Positions 1 to 11,597 of a DNA stretch of 64,000 nt are shown piece by piece (within the stretch, counting starts at the first letter, position 1; every line of letters begins with the position of its first letter). The translations under genes and the position numbers were made by a program. The stretch is from Phanerochaete sordida. Lineage: Eukaryota; Basidiomycota; Agaricomycetes; Polyporales; Phanerochaetaceae. The DNA is taken from the NCBI GenBank assembly GCA_019973155.2, contig BPQB01000012.1, forward strand, positions 496,001 to 560,000, written 5' to 3'. A model generated the notes under the pieces. That model had not been told where the DNA came from. It ran no database searches and was given only the letters and a program-made list of their open reading frames with translations.

Positions 1-2714
1 TGTAGAGAGCAAATACAATCGTGCCGCACCGCACGTTTAATTTTGGTGTGCTTGCCCTCACTCCCTTATCATCGCGTGCTGATCGTCTCCATCAGGCAGT
101 CCAGGCGGTCTAGGCAGCCCTCACCCAACGGCTCCGGCGACGCTTAGCTGCTTGTAGGGTCTCACCTTGAGTCAGGTGAGTACACGCATGGTTTTGGGCA
201 CCGTCCCTCGCTTTTGCTGTCGTGCATTCGCCAGAACGCGGAATCTTGACTCGGCTTCGCCAGCCCCTCTATAACGACAATAAGCTTGCCGGCAGCAGCC
301 CGCAGTGCTTAAATGTCTGGCAGCGCGGCGTGTGTTGCCTCTGCGAGCAGCGGCCGCTGACTGACCTCTTGACGTGCCCCCGACGCCAGCCCCTTGATGT
401 TTACCCTCGCCTGGCACATCTTCGCTTTCTCTGGTCTCCGGCCAGCAATCACTCGACCCAAGATGGCTGGACCCTTTTCACGGCAATGAAGGCCTTCAAC
501 GCGGTGCGCGAACGCGCCAGATACTAGGCAGCAAGGTGCACAATGTCGCGGCATATGAGCGGACGATCAGCAAGCCGCCGTGGTTTGTGATACGTGTTCC
601 TGTCTTCCCTCCTCGCTGCTGACGTGCTTCACATCAGGGGCTTCAGCAGTGATCGCGGGACATCTTAATGTCCAATCGAAGATGTGCGGCCTTCACGATA
701 ACTGCAATGGCGTCGGGCCTACAGAATGCCGACTTGATGACGCCCAGCCTCGACAGTGTATGCGGAAGACCGGCCGAGGTACGTCTTCTCCGCTTCCCAG
801 GTGTTTCTCGAAGGTGACGTGTGTGCTCACCAGACCCTCTGCGCCGCGCGCGACGCCCTGCTGCCCGCTGAAACCTGAGACCCTGCGTCGATATCCGCGC
901 ATGCACGGGCGGGACTGGCCTCTGCTGCACCGCGACGGACATCCGTGATACACAACACCCTCCCGTCACGCACTGCCTGTTGCTGACGCATTCTACAGCG
1001 TCCTCTGGCCGCGCAATGTTTGGCATTGACGTATCCCGCAGAGCGCTCAGCGCCCGCGAGCGCCGCCGTCCTTAACGAAGTAAGCCCTCTACTACCTGAT
1101 ATCCGAGACTACGGCTACTCAGAGAGTATCAGGATGTCCTTGCGCTCTGTCACGACGCGAAATGCTTCCAAGTAGCGTGCCTTGTAGGCCGTCCGCCGCA
1201 GTGCGTACTGTTCTGACAAGGTAGGTGACCTGCGTGGCCTTTCGAACTTTGCTCAGAACCTGATTTGGACCCCGTGACCTCCGCCCGATCGACCTCCAGC
1301 ACGGCTCACTTGATCGCCTTCACCGCCTGTGCGCCGGGATCGTTTGCATCGCCCCCCGCGACGACCTTCACCGGACGACAATGTGTCCCCTCGGCACATA
1401 ACTGGCGCTGCAGGGGTGCAGGATCCTCCGACAGATGCGCTCCGGCGTGCCGATACGCAAGCGGCGGCCATGGGAGTGCGGAGTGCAAGGGCGAAGCCAT
1501 CGAGCGCGGCCGCGGCAAACAGCGATCAAAATTGGCTGAGCACCACGACACGCTGCTCATTCTGTAGGAACGGCGCGTGGACAGACCAAATCGAGTCGGG
1601 GTGCCTCGGACATTGAGTTACGTGTCTCGCCTCTAGGGCGCAGGCTGTACTCCAGCGATGCGTTGCAGAACTGTGTCGCTCTGCGTTGCCAAGGCTGATT
1701 GCGCGAGCGCAGGGAGTTGGGCGTGGGTCGCGCTTGCTGAGTACGGTGACACCCGGCCAGCAAAGGTAGGTGGTTGTTGCATGTGCTGGAGCCCGGTTGG
1801 TGTTGAACATTGAACGTTGACCCTTTGCGTGTGCAGGGTCTCCTCTTTGGCATGCTCTGCAACGGTTGCGCCACTGGGCAGTCTTCGCGGCCATTGATTA
1901 TACTCGCCATCATCACCTGTCATCTCAACCTCATCCTACCACCTCTCACGGCCGACCACGCACAGCACATCCTTACCATCCTCGAATGGGCTGCCTCAAG
2001 TCTGGCGCGGGGCTAGCCCCGGCATACTGGCGCGTTCAGACGTTGCGTCCTCCCTTCTCTGTCGTTGGCCCCTGATGATGCGCTGCTAACATCGCCGGAG
2101 TGCAACAAAGCCCGTTCCTCGGGGCGTCCCGCACCGCGCAGCACAATGTCACAATCGCTTTCGACGAAGGCTGGCCATCAGTCTTCGGCGCAGTCTGTGT
2201 GGTGCCTCTGGTGAGTGCTTTTGTCCCTGCTGATCTGCATGCAGTAAGTATTATGTGGGCCTCGCCCATGGCCTCGTGCGCGGGCTGCATTACCGCAGAT
2301 TGCTTGCTATCGACACAGCAGCTTGTGGGCTTTTGATGCCTTCCACCGAGACATCCCATAGCTCGTCGGCTGGCGTGTCCGCTGCGTGCTATGTAATACA
2401 CCTGACACTGGAGCTCTCGCAGATGGCCCGTCCGCTTCGTTCAAGCACTGCAACGGCGGCGTATTGCTATGTCGGTGGTCACGCGGCGCAGACAAGTCTT
2501 TCTCACTACAATCCATCCTCGAGCTGTCCATCGACGGTGACGCGACGCTCCGCCTCTAACGCTGGGTCTATGCTTAGAAGCGCTTTTCATGGGGACCCCG
2601 GACACCTAGGACCGCGAGGCCTGTGGATCGGATTTCGCTTGGAGCAAGTGTACGTCTCTTTGAGCTGTATATTAGGAGATGTGTTTGTACAGTGCTACAG
2701 CATAAATACCGTAT
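1..2714. other. No gene recognised
   Basis: I see only short overlapping reading frames with no family motif and no run of exons that joins across plausible introns. Part of this stretch may hold the missing 5' exons of the tyrosine recombinase at 2820-3518, or eroded mobile-element sequence, but I could not place them. Confidence 0.5.
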
Positions 2715-2819
2715 TTGCACCAGCCAGATTGGGTTGCACAAGCTATGAAGAAATCGTTCCCGCCGAGCGTAGCTTCGGCCCGTTACCCACCTAGTCAATT
2801 AATAAAAGAACGACTGCAG

Positions 2820-3518
2820 CACGCCTACCTGCATGCGTTCCTTATGATGCTGCGCATCGACGAAGCCCTCAAGCTCACCTTCGAGAGCCTCAATATCATC
2901 CCGGAAGAGAGTGAGTCTGTCACGAGGCCGTGTAATGACACTGAGCTCACATTCCTGTGCAGCTGAATACTACGACGCTCACCTTGGGACGCGGAAATCA
3001 GCGCAGACGGGGATCCTCCATGGGTGGCGCCTATACGCAAACGACCAGGACCCGAAGCTATGCCCGTGGCGGGCCACGATCCTCCTCGGCTCGCTCTACC
3101 GCGAGGACTTCGACTATACCGGCCCGCTGTACCGCCGCGTCGACAAGAGCGGCGCGATCCTCACGGACCAGCCAGTGGTAAGCAAACACCGCTGCACCAT
3201 GCGGAGACTGCTGAGCTGACCGTCGCCACTGCTCGCTGACTGCTGCAGACCGCCGGCGTCCTTAGCCGAGCTCTCGCCGCCGACCTCCAAGCCATAGGCT
3301 ACAAGACGTGGGCGCTCTACGGGACGCACTCGTTCCGCCGCGGGGGCTGCCAGTACCGCATCAAGATCAAAGGGTGGACCGTCGACATGGTCGCCGCATG
3401 GGGCGGGTGGACGCAGCAGGAGGCCGTCACCATGTTTAGATATTTTTACTCACCGAACGACAACCATGAGTACATGGTCGACTATGACCGCAACATGGCG
3501 AAGAGGCAGTGCACGTAA
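2820..3518 (+). CDS. Tyrosine recombinase (Crypton-like), 3' exons only
   Basis: Catalytic half of a tyrosine recombinase of the kind common in Agaricomycetes. Three exons join in frame: 2820-2910, 2963-3177 and 3249-3518 (stop TAA), with GTGAGT and GTAAGC donors. Visible active-site blocks in order are the box I arginine in LRIDEALKL, a lysine in RKSAQTG, the LYANDQDPKLCP block, H-x-x-R in YGTHSFRRGGCQY, the tryptophan of AWGGW, and a tyrosine in FRYFYSPND. So the catalytic set looks complete. The family cuts and rejoins DNA through a tyrosine-DNA intermediate. The 5' part is not found: 2820 follows an AG that could be a splice acceptor, but the same frame is open back to about 2715 and upstream exons were not recognised. 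It faces the 3670-5284 gene with 151 bp between stops, which suggests one mobile unit. Alternative: a domesticated or partly eroded copy. Confidence 0.7.
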
Positions 3519-3669
3519 CATATAGCATAGCACCATTGTATAGTCGAGTAGTGTAGTAATTTAGTAGTACAGTATCATAAGAACTAGCTAAAGTATAGAA
3601 TATAAGAGTGGCTGTCCAGTATTGGCAGTGGATTAATAAAGACGGCATGATCATTCTCGTACCTGCCTG

Positions 3670-5284
3670 CTACTGTGGCAGGGTCTTAAAGACCGTTGAT
3701 GACGACGGCAGCCTCTTTTGGCGGTACACGCCGTACAGCTCCAGGTCGAGGGCACGCCAGACCTCCCACCGGTTCATGGTACCCCAGCGAGCCTTCCAAA
3801 GCGCGTCGGAGAACTCGCCGCTCACGCCGCCTCTGTACTCGGCCTTCGCCATCTCGGTGTCGATGTCCTCGGTGACGTGCGGGATCGCCTCGACAACGGC
3901 ACGGAACGGCCGAAAGGCCTCTTGCTCTGCGTTTTGTGGCTTCTGGCCCTTGCGCTTCTTTGCTGCGGCTGGTATCCGGAAGAAGCTGAGGAATGCGCAC
4001 CTGTCGCTCGCGAAGTCTGTCTTGAAGACCTCGTACAGCCGCTCCCGCTTCGTCACGGTGTTGCGGATGCCCTTCCATTGAGGGCTCGAGGCCCGGCCGG
4101 CAGAGGGGCCGTACGCCTTCCGGATGCGTTCGACGTGACCGCTCTCGAGCTGATCCAGCACTTCGCGCAGATTTGCTGGTCGCTCGAGGCTGTCTATGTC
4201 GAGCTCGCAGCTGCGCAAAGCAGCAGCTTCGGGCGACACGTCGGGCAGTCTTCCCTGCGTGAGAGATGGGCTCGCTGAGTCTGCTGGTTCTGAGTGTCGA
4301 AGAGGGAGGGCTGCAGGCGTAGGGGGAGAGGTGGTGATGGTGTTTGGTTGACCGGTGCTTTGCGAGGACGGCGGTGGGAAGAAGCCTGCGATTGGCGCGA
4401 GCAGCACCACGGCGACGCTCCCAGAGGGATGCAGAGCGGCGAGCGCCGTGTTCAGAGCAGGTGGCAGCGCCGCCGCAGCTGATGCACCTGCCGAAGTCGC
4501 CTCGAGGTTGGCGAGACCGCTGCAGAGGCTTTCGAAGGATGTAAGGGAGCCGGTGGTCGAGGGCGGCTCAGACGGGGGCGGATGGAGGACAGGGTCATGC
4601 GGCGCGAGCTTCGGGGTCACCGTGACATCCGTGCGAGTCTGCGGCTCGCATTCGCGCTTGCACGGGCCAGGTGACGGCGCGACGGTCGCGCCGTTCAGTA
4701 GGCCCACCCGCGCCAAGTGCGCGATGGCCTCCGAGTCGCCCTTCGCCGCAGCGGCGTACCAGTCGCCGGCCGCGCTTTCGGTGCGTCCGCTAAGCCCGCG
4801 GTCGAGCTTCTCGCTCAGCTTCGCGTCACTGCCTGTGGCAGCGGCGGCTGTGGGCGCGTGAGCACGGCGAAAACGGCGGTAGGCACGTTGTGCATCACGA
4901 TAACGCACCTGAAGAGCCTCCAGTCCCGCGGTGCAGCAGCCGGAAGTCCTCTCCTTTCGCCAGCGCTGCCCGCCACTTGTCCCCCATGCTCCGTACATGT
5001 GCCCACTGGCGGCGCTGAATCTCGCGCTCGAGGGTTAGCGGCCCGGCTGCCACGGCGGCGTGTTGCTTGGCCTCGATCTCCTGCTTGACGGCGGCAGGAG
5101 ATGTGTCAAGCCCGAGGTGAGTCGCGAGCCGTTCATGCAGGACGTCCTTCGTCTGCGCGGACGTGTTCATGACCTTTTTTCCCGCCGCGCTGTTAATCTC
5201 CTTGATCCAGCATTCGAGCTGGGCCTTGCTGGCGTCGACAAGCTCCCTCGCCGTGGGAGTCGAGCCCTTGCCGGTGCTGCCCAT
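3670..5284 (-). CDS. Hypothetical protein with SAP-like N-terminus, convergent to recombinase
   Basis: Two exons, 4909-5284 and 3670-4847, joined over a 61 bp intron (donor GTGCGT, acceptor CCACAG); about 517 residues. I chose the ATG at 5284 (MGSTGKGSTPTARELVDA); an in-frame ATG at 5332 would add 16 residues. The N-terminus (ARELVDASKAQLECWIKEI, then KTKDVLHERLATHLGL-like helices) resembles a SAP DNA-binding motif. The middle is Ala/Pro/Ser/Thr-rich and probably disordered. The last ~190 residues are charged and look globular (VLDQLESGHVERIRKAYGPS, SPQWKGIRNTVTKRERLYEV, RWEVWRALDLELYGVY). That block weakly recalls the GCR1_C module found with Crypton recombinases, but this is only an impression. 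Position next to a recombinase favours a mobile-element accessory or DNA-binding protein. Function otherwise unknown. Confidence 0.55.
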
Positions 5285-5332
5285 GGGCAGACATCCGGGT
5301 GGCGTCACATGGTGGTGGGCGGCCTTCGTCAT

Positions 5333-6057
5333 CTGCGGTCGCGGCCGTGGTGCGAACGCGGGGCGCTGCGTACGTTCGTGCGGTGGCGCAGGGGCTCGCG
5401 CTTGCGTGCGTATCCGTTCGAGAGACTTCGACGAGATGCGAGCAGGGTGGTACCGCCGCTGGCGTGCAAAAGGTGCGCAGGAGGGCAAGCGCAAAAGGCT
5501 GTCGCCGTCCGATCGCCCTCGCTGGCCAGGGCGGCGGTCACACACCCGTCTCGATCGCTGTCGGCAGCGGACGACTCGACGGCCTGTGGCGCTGTGACTG
5601 CCGCGACTTCGCGTGCGTCGCGCGGCTGGCTGCGTCGCGATTTGGGCCCGAAGCACGTCATAATTCAACGGTGGCTACTGCTTGCTACTACCTTAGCTAC
5701 TCTAGCTACCCCTACTGCACACACGCGAGGGTCGGCGGCGCGCTTTGCGGGCGCGGCGCGCGACCGCGTCGTGCGGCGCACCACGCCGCCTGCCTCATTG
5801 GGGCCGGTTCCCGCCTGCCGAGCCCGCCGTCACGGTCACGAAACGCGGCCGGGCGCCGGATTCCCTCCCAAAGTCGCCCCGACAGGGCGCATCCGCCTCC
5901 GACGTGACCTTTTCCCCCTCGATCCTGCGTTTGCGTGCGTTTTGGGCCCGAAGCGGGCGAGCCGCGGGGTCCCCGAAAAACGTCACGTGACGCGCTATGC
6001 CCCGGGGTGCGAGGTTAGGCGCCACCCGCCAGGGCGCCTGTACCCCATGTCGGAGAA
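5333..6057. other. Intergenic, with a short direct repeat
   Basis: No gene is supported; long open frames here are GC-rich shadows. The 13-mer TTTGGGCCCGAAG occurs at 5641-5653 and again at 5941-5953, exactly 300 bp apart, and could mark the ends of a small non-autonomous element, but I found no matching inverted ends. Confidence 0.35.
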
Positions 6058-6467
6058 GCTCTGGCATCGGCGCGCATGAGACACGCAGTATCGGCGCGGC
6101 GGAGGCACTACAACGCTGTGCGATGTGAACTGCGGCACTTAGACACGACCATATAAGTGGGATCTCCCATCGGTCCCCGTGGGACTGACACGGCCTTCTG
6201 CGAGGCAGGGAAGACCCGTATCGCTGCATCCCAGGCGCTCCATGACCACGCGCCCTGAGACGCGGGGTCCAGGATGGCCCATGGAAATGCGATAGGCAGC
6301 CTCGTGTCGCCGGATGCCTTCTTTGGCTGCCTGCGTGCATCGGTGAGGCAGCGAGTCCAGCGCGGCGCAGGCGTGCGAGTGCCTCTCTTATCCTCTGACC
6401 ACCACCAGCACCGTACTCACTCATCGACCCATCGCCCGACATCGCTGTTATTCTACGAAGCGTGGAC

Positions 6468-8831
6468 ATGGCCGACACTGCGCTAGCTGTAGCTGGTCCC
6501 GTACTCGATATCCTCAAGGACGGGCTCGCTCTCGTACCTATTCCTGGTCTAGGCCTTATTCCGCAGGCGTTGTCCAAGGTCCTCGAGGGCATACAGGTCG
6601 CTCCGCTTCCTCTTCTGTCCTTCTATGTCGCATAATCTAAGTAATATGTGTTCGTCTAGGTCGTGCGAGAGAACTCGAAGTCGCGCAAGGCGTTCGAGGA
6701 CGAGGCCAAGAGACTGGGAGTCGTCATACAAAGCATCTCGCCGAATGCAAACGACTCAGTCTCAGCGAACGGAGGGTCGCAGGACCGGGGCAGCGGGGAT
6801 ATTGCCGTGCGCAGAGTCGTGCATTCACCCGAACTCCAGAGCGGGATGAACGAGCTGCTCCGGTTTGTCGGCCGGTCACTCATGTCTTCATGTCTTCAGG
6901 CGCTGATCGTGATATAGATCGATCGAAGAGATTGGGACTCGCACTACTTCCATCAAGGGTGGGAAGATATCCAGCTTTCTGCATGCCTTGCACAACAGGG
7001 ACGTGCTACAGGACATGAAGGCTGACCTGGCTAAGGCTACTGAAGACTTCAAGGTAGGTCTCGCGACACTGGAGGCTCTCGTTCTCACGAAGGGTCGTAG
7101 ATCAAAGCGCATGCCGCCGTGGACAAAGGCGTTCAAACGATCCGACTCCATTCCATCCTCAGAGACCTGAAATGCGCCGATGCAGGTTACCGCTCCGCAC
7201 ACGAGGAGAAGAGCAACCTCATGGAGGGAACGCGGAAAGCCCTGCTCGATGAGATCGTCTCGTGGGCTCAAGGCGAAGGCCCTATCACTGAGCCGGTGTA
7301 TGCTCTCACAGGCCAGGCGGGGATGGGAAAATCAGCTGTTGGTCACCGACTATGCATGCTTCTCGACAACTCGAGAACGTCCACGGGTACATCCAGGCTC
7401 AGCGCCTCGTTCTTCTTCGACTGCAATCGCGACAACAAGCTGACATCTGTCCGCCTCCTGATACCATCTATCGCAGGACAGCTCGCGTTGTCCCAGCCCG
7501 CCCTTACATCGTACATGTTCGCCTCCTTTGAGGAGTTCGCAGCGCTTGGTGCCGGTCAACTGCCCTCCATTGCTTATGACAAGCTGCTCAAGCCGCTGAT
7601 GGACGTAAAATTGTCTTCCATCCCTCCGGTTGTTATCATTATCGATGGCTTGGATGAGTGCTCCGATGAGGAGGCTCTTTGTGCGGCTCTGATGCAATTG
7701 GGTCACCTGGCGAATGCCGCACCATGGCTACGCCTCTTTGTCGCATCAAGGCCAGAAGTCCGCATAATCGATGTGCTCCAGTCCCTTGCCTCTTCTCAAG
7801 TTTTGCACCGCCGTGACTTGAGCAATGGAGATGTTCTCAAGGCTGCAGGAAATGATGTCAAGACGTTCCTTGTAGAGACAATCCTCAAGATTCCGAGGTA
7901 CAAAGAATACCTGGCAAACAACGACCGTCCTCTCAAGGAGCTGGTGCGCATGGCAGATGCACTCTTCATTTTTGCCCGTATTGCAGTCAATGTCCTCGAC
8001 TCGAAAACATGCCGCAACAATCCCAAGGAGGGATTCCGGCTGGTGCTCTCGTCAACGGCTCCACAACTGGGCAAGCTTGATTCCCTATACCTCACAATTC
8101 TTCATTCAGAATTTGACCCGGTGGAACTCGCAAGTTCCCCATGTGATCACATTCAACTCCTGTCCCTGTTTACATTGATCTGCTGTGCATACGGTTCACG
8201 TACTCCCGGCCGAATGGTGCCCTTTCACAACAGCCTTAAACAGGTGGCCAGCATTCGCTCTCGTACAGCCGCAAAGCCCGGCGACAAGTATGCCGTGAAG
8301 AAGGAGGACATTGTCAACATTGTGGCCCGCTTGAGCTCCGTGCTTTTGATCAACTCAGATAGCGCCATAGTCCCCGTGCACGCCACATTCACCGAGTTCC
8401 TGCTGGACCCTCAGCGCTGCACAGACACGCACTACCACATCGACGAGGGCGCAGGACATGTAGCCCTTGCATCTGCATGTCTTGCGGCATTTACGCGTCA
8501 AACAACCGTCGAAATCCTTTCTGCAGTCCGTAATGGTGAACAGGACGTGCGCGGGTATGGATGGTACTCAGCTGTTGCCTGTGAGGGCCACATCAAGGCA
8601 GCTACATACTCTGATGGATTTGCGCAAGAGCTGGAGGGTGCACTCAAGCAGGGTCATGTGCTCTGTCATCTTCGGCTGTTGCTGTATCAAGGTCACGGTG
8701 GAATCAGTTTTTACACCAGTCACTTTGTGGTTGCCGTTATAGATTACTGTACCCGTACGACCAATCCGGCGCGTCACAGGTCACACCGCCCTCCACCGCC
8801 GCTTTCAAAAGCGGCGGTCACGGTGTCATAG
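6468..8831 (+). CDS. NACHT-domain NLR-like protein 1, truncated by MITE
   Basis: STAND NTPase of the fungal NLR type. Exons 6468-6596, 6660-6862, 6918-7053 and 7101-8831 join in frame to about 732 residues. Residues 1-100 start MADTALAVAGPVLDILKDGL with a PIPGLG segment, like the four-helix HeLo/MLKL-like N-domains of Agaricomycete NLRs (inference). The NACHT core has an intact Walker A (GQAGMGKS, residues 227-234), Walker B (VVIIIDGLDE, about residue 330) and the LRLFVASRPEVRI block. No WD40, ankyrin or TPR repeats follow, so it is a short NLR. Family role: non-self recognition and regulated cell death. A 372 bp element with TA target duplication sits in codon TAT of exon 4, replacing the last part of the protein with 27 foreign residues and a stop; the original final exon survives at 9184-9483. 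The same gene is intact at 16490-19131. Confidence 0.85.
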
Positions 8832-9118
8832 TGAAGGCCGCCGCTTTCGGGGCCTGATCCTGCAAAGCCGAAAATTGGGCATTTTTTTGGGCCTGCGGCG
8901 CGATAACCAATAGGAACAACGCAGCGTTGAGATAGGCCACCAAAGGCGCTTTGGGTTCCCTTCGTCGCGCTTTTCTCGCCCCTTGGGCCATCGCGCCGCT
9001 TGTTGACCGCCGGATCTTTGGGCGGTGTCACACGTCACCCTTGTCTTCGCCGCTCCGCCGCTTTGGTGGATTGTTGTCACGCGTCACCCCCACCGCCGGA
9101 TTGGTCGTGCGGGTACAG
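8747..9118. mobile_element. MITE 1 inserted in NLR1 exon 4
   Basis: 372 bp non-coding element. The left end CTGTACCCGTACGACCAATC and the inverted right end CTGTACCCGCACGACCAATC differ at one base in 20, and the match continues for a few more bases. It is flanked by TA at 8745-8746 and 9119-9120, a TA target-site duplication. Removing element plus one TA restores the codons Asp-Tyr-Trp-Lys before the donor GTATGT, matching the uninterrupted paralogue. TA duplication suggests mobilisation by a Tc1/mariner-like or other TA-targeting transposase; no transposase is encoded. Confidence 0.9.
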
Positions 9119-9120
9119 TA

Positions 9121-9483
9121 TTGGAAGGTATGTGCAACATGTGGACGCTTTATCCAGACTTCTGACCGTTTCAATCCATACAGAAGGCCCCAACAGCCGC
9201 AGCAGCAGCAACGACTGAGGCCTACAACCACATAGAGGCGTACTGCAAAGCCTATCTCCGTGGCATGCTGGAAACTCCGCGCAAACACGGGTCTGCGGTC
9301 ACAAAGCAGTTTCTTGAAGATATGCGTCAGGAGGGCGTCTCTTTCACACCAGACAACCTCCGCAAAGTGCAGGAGTGGGAGGAGATGTGCGAGCGTGTGC
9401 GGGAGGAGATTGACCACGATCCCAGGGCAAGGGAGCTGTGGCACAATTCTAGCATCAGTGTTTTTGCTCCGCTGAAGGGTTAA
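9121..9483 (+). pseudogene. Orphaned 3' part of NLR1
   Basis: After the MITE, the rest of NLR1 exon 4 (TTGGAAG), an intron with donor GTATGT and acceptor CATACAG, and the final exon 9184-9483 (100 codons with stop) remain open and closely match the last exon of NLR2. The encoded tail is charged and helical (EAYCKAYLRGMLETPRK, EWEEMCERVREEIDHDP). It can only be translated if the MITE is spliced out, which the sequence does not show. Confidence 0.8.
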
Positions 9484-11159
9484 GGCTGTGCCGATTGTAC
9501 AAGGGAGCATAGCAATCCTTTCGTTGGTCCATTTCGCATCGCACCACCAACATATACCGTACACGTAGCTCGGGAATACCAAACACGGTCGGGCTTCTCT
9601 CTGGGACGACATGCTCGCAGCTGCTCTAGACATACTCGTCGAGTCAAGCCGTTTATGTACGATCGCCCGTGGAGGAAGTGCATGCAGAGGTGTGTGCGCC
9701 CTTGCGACCGCAATCGCGGCATGGAGGCGATGAGCGAGATAGAAACCGTACATTGCAGCCGGGGAGACGTGTTCGGTGCTCTGCGGAACAGTAAGATGAG
9801 CTAAGGATGAGAAGAGGGGTATGGAAACGCGAACACGTGGAATGAGCGTCCCCGGGTCCCAGGCGGCCGTGCTCGAAGTACGAGAGTCAGCTGAAAGAGA
9901 GGAGAGCATGACGAGCAGCTCTGCGCATAAATCGTAGATTCAGCGCAAGGCGGCCAGAACAGAACGACCGTATGGCGTACCTTCATCGTTAGACACGCCA
10001 TTTATCCGCACTGTCGCATTCGTCAGCCACGCCTTTGGCGCGGCACGCTGGCATTGGTCATGCTCGCCGTCCCACCGCCACGATCTTCAAAGCGTCTGAG
10101 ACCGGCAGCCCGCTATGCCTTCCCGCAAGCTATATCCACTGCGCGATGATTGCATCCGGCACCGTCACGTTGTGCTGCAAAATCCAAGATCACCGCGTCT
10201 AGATTGCCCACGCGCGCGAACGGCGACGCGCTTTCCTCCGCCGTACATCAGTATATGCGCCTCTATCCGCGACGCGATGGCACGCACCGAGTCCTTCAAG
10301 CAGCTGCGAGTGGGCCGACAACTAGCACACTTCAGAGTTCGAGGGTCGACGCCTGAAAAGTCGATATCTATCGGCGATTAGCCGCACTTGGGTTGCGGAC
10401 GACTTTGCCGGCGGCCTACACCACGAGCTCCCGCTTGAGAGAGTAGGCTGCTGCAGTTCGTAACGCTCGATATGAGGTGCGCGGAGCGCGCGCATACTGA
10501 GGTAAGCGGCTCAATACAAGAAGAGAGAATGCGAATTGTCGATGATAAGCGACGCGAGAAGCTTGAGAAGTACACAGGACGCGCGACGTACCGTGTTGCT
10601 GCTGAGCGCGTGCTTGCGACGCGCGAGGTATGCCGCAGCAGAGAGGAGTCGGAACCCAGTCCGGTCGAGGCTCTGCACCAGACAATTGGGCACTGTTCTC
10701 TTTGAGGGATCTCAGAGCATACCGGTAGTACAATGGACGAGCGGGTTGGACACGCGGCGTTGATGTAATTATTGTAAATGCATCTCCGGCGCGCTCGACC
10801 CGCAGTAGAATCTTGCAAAAGTCACCGAACCTCCTGAGGTCGATGCTCGCGTGCGCTGCTTTGCTCAAGTGGTGGAAAGAGCTATCACAAACGCCATACG
10901 ACGCTTTCACCGTGCTCGAAGTGACATGCACGGCGGGTCCAGACCCCGTGCTGTCCTCGGCGCACTGATCGAGAGTGCGCCGCTCTGCGTCCGCGTGTGT
11001 CCACGGAGCCGCCGACGTCTGCACCCAGTAAGCTGCGAGGGCAGCGCGGAGATGCCACGGGAGGGCAGCAGAGAGCCGACATGGCCGAACGTCGCAGGCC
11101 GGCCGGGCACGTCCGCTTTGAGAAGACCGGCGCATCGTCGCGATCCAACGCCACAAAGG
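9484..11159. other. Duplicated intergenic region, copy 1
   Basis: Aligns with 19132-20838 but no reading frame is preserved between the two copies, so I read it as non-coding sequence between an NLR and a GMC gene. Small frames such as 10472-10705 are not conserved in the sister copy. Confidence 0.55.
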
Positions 11160-11172
11160 TGATGTCGCATCA
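11160..11172. promoter_or_regulatory. Palindromic motif TGATG-N3-CATCA, site 1
   Basis: TGATGTCGCATCA, an inverted repeat with a 3 bp spacer, inside the conserved context CGCCACAAAGG just upstream. It lies between NLR1 and GMC pseudogene 1a, about 440 bp upstream of the first recognisable GMC codons. Candidate binding site by recurrence only. Confidence 0.4.
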
Positions 11173-11597
11173 GGAGGCTGTGCCGGGCGCGCGCGGAGAG
11201 TGCGCCCGACGCGTCCGCCATGTTCGAAACTGCCACCACCGCGCAAATTGACCCACGGGAACACGACCTGCAATATCGTTCTTCGCGGGCCGCTGGATCT
11301 GGATCTGGATCAGCTGCGGTGAGCTCTTCCGCTGCGCATACTGCCCCGTGATACAAAGCTGACCACGCCTGCGGGCCGTCCCCGCTGGCAGATATCCGGC
11401 TTCCGGGACTCGAGTGGTTGTATTACTGCGCGAGCACCTTCTGCTGCGCTTATCTATATCGTCGACAGCTGCACTCCGACGCGTTGAAGCCCCTGAGAAT
11501 CGAGATTGCCGCGTTCCGCCGGCATTCCCCTGGCATTCCCCGCCTTCCGTGCAGCCATGGCAATTGTCGTCACCGAAACACCACCTGTTCGCCCACC

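Larger units (their letters stand above)
6058..11240. repeat. Segmental duplication, copy 1 (NLR block)
   Basis: This block aligns along its length with 16081-20920. Shared landmarks in order: the promoter region with CTCTGGCATCGG, all five NLR exons with identical intron positions, the 3' flank, the CCGCAAGCT-rich stretch near 10125 and 19773, the GCGAGGTATG stretch near 10624 and 20289, and the GCGTCCGCCATGTTCGAA stretch near 11210 and 20898. Copy 1 is longer mainly because of the MITE at 8747-9118. Coordinates of the ends are approximate. Confidence 0.85.

Noticed and set aside
5641..5953. A 300 bp transposon bounded by TTTGGGCCCGAAG direct repeats
   Set aside because: No inverted ends, target duplication or second copy found; two short direct repeats alone are not enough.
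5060..6079. 339-codon plus-strand open frame
   Set aside because: Overlaps the SAP-like gene on the other strand and starts without a supported ATG; arginine/alanine-rich composition typical of a GC-rich shadow frame.
7101..9483. NLR with WD40, ankyrin or TPR repeats
   Set aside because: No repeat period is visible after the NACHT region in either copy; the C-terminal exon is a single charged helical segment.
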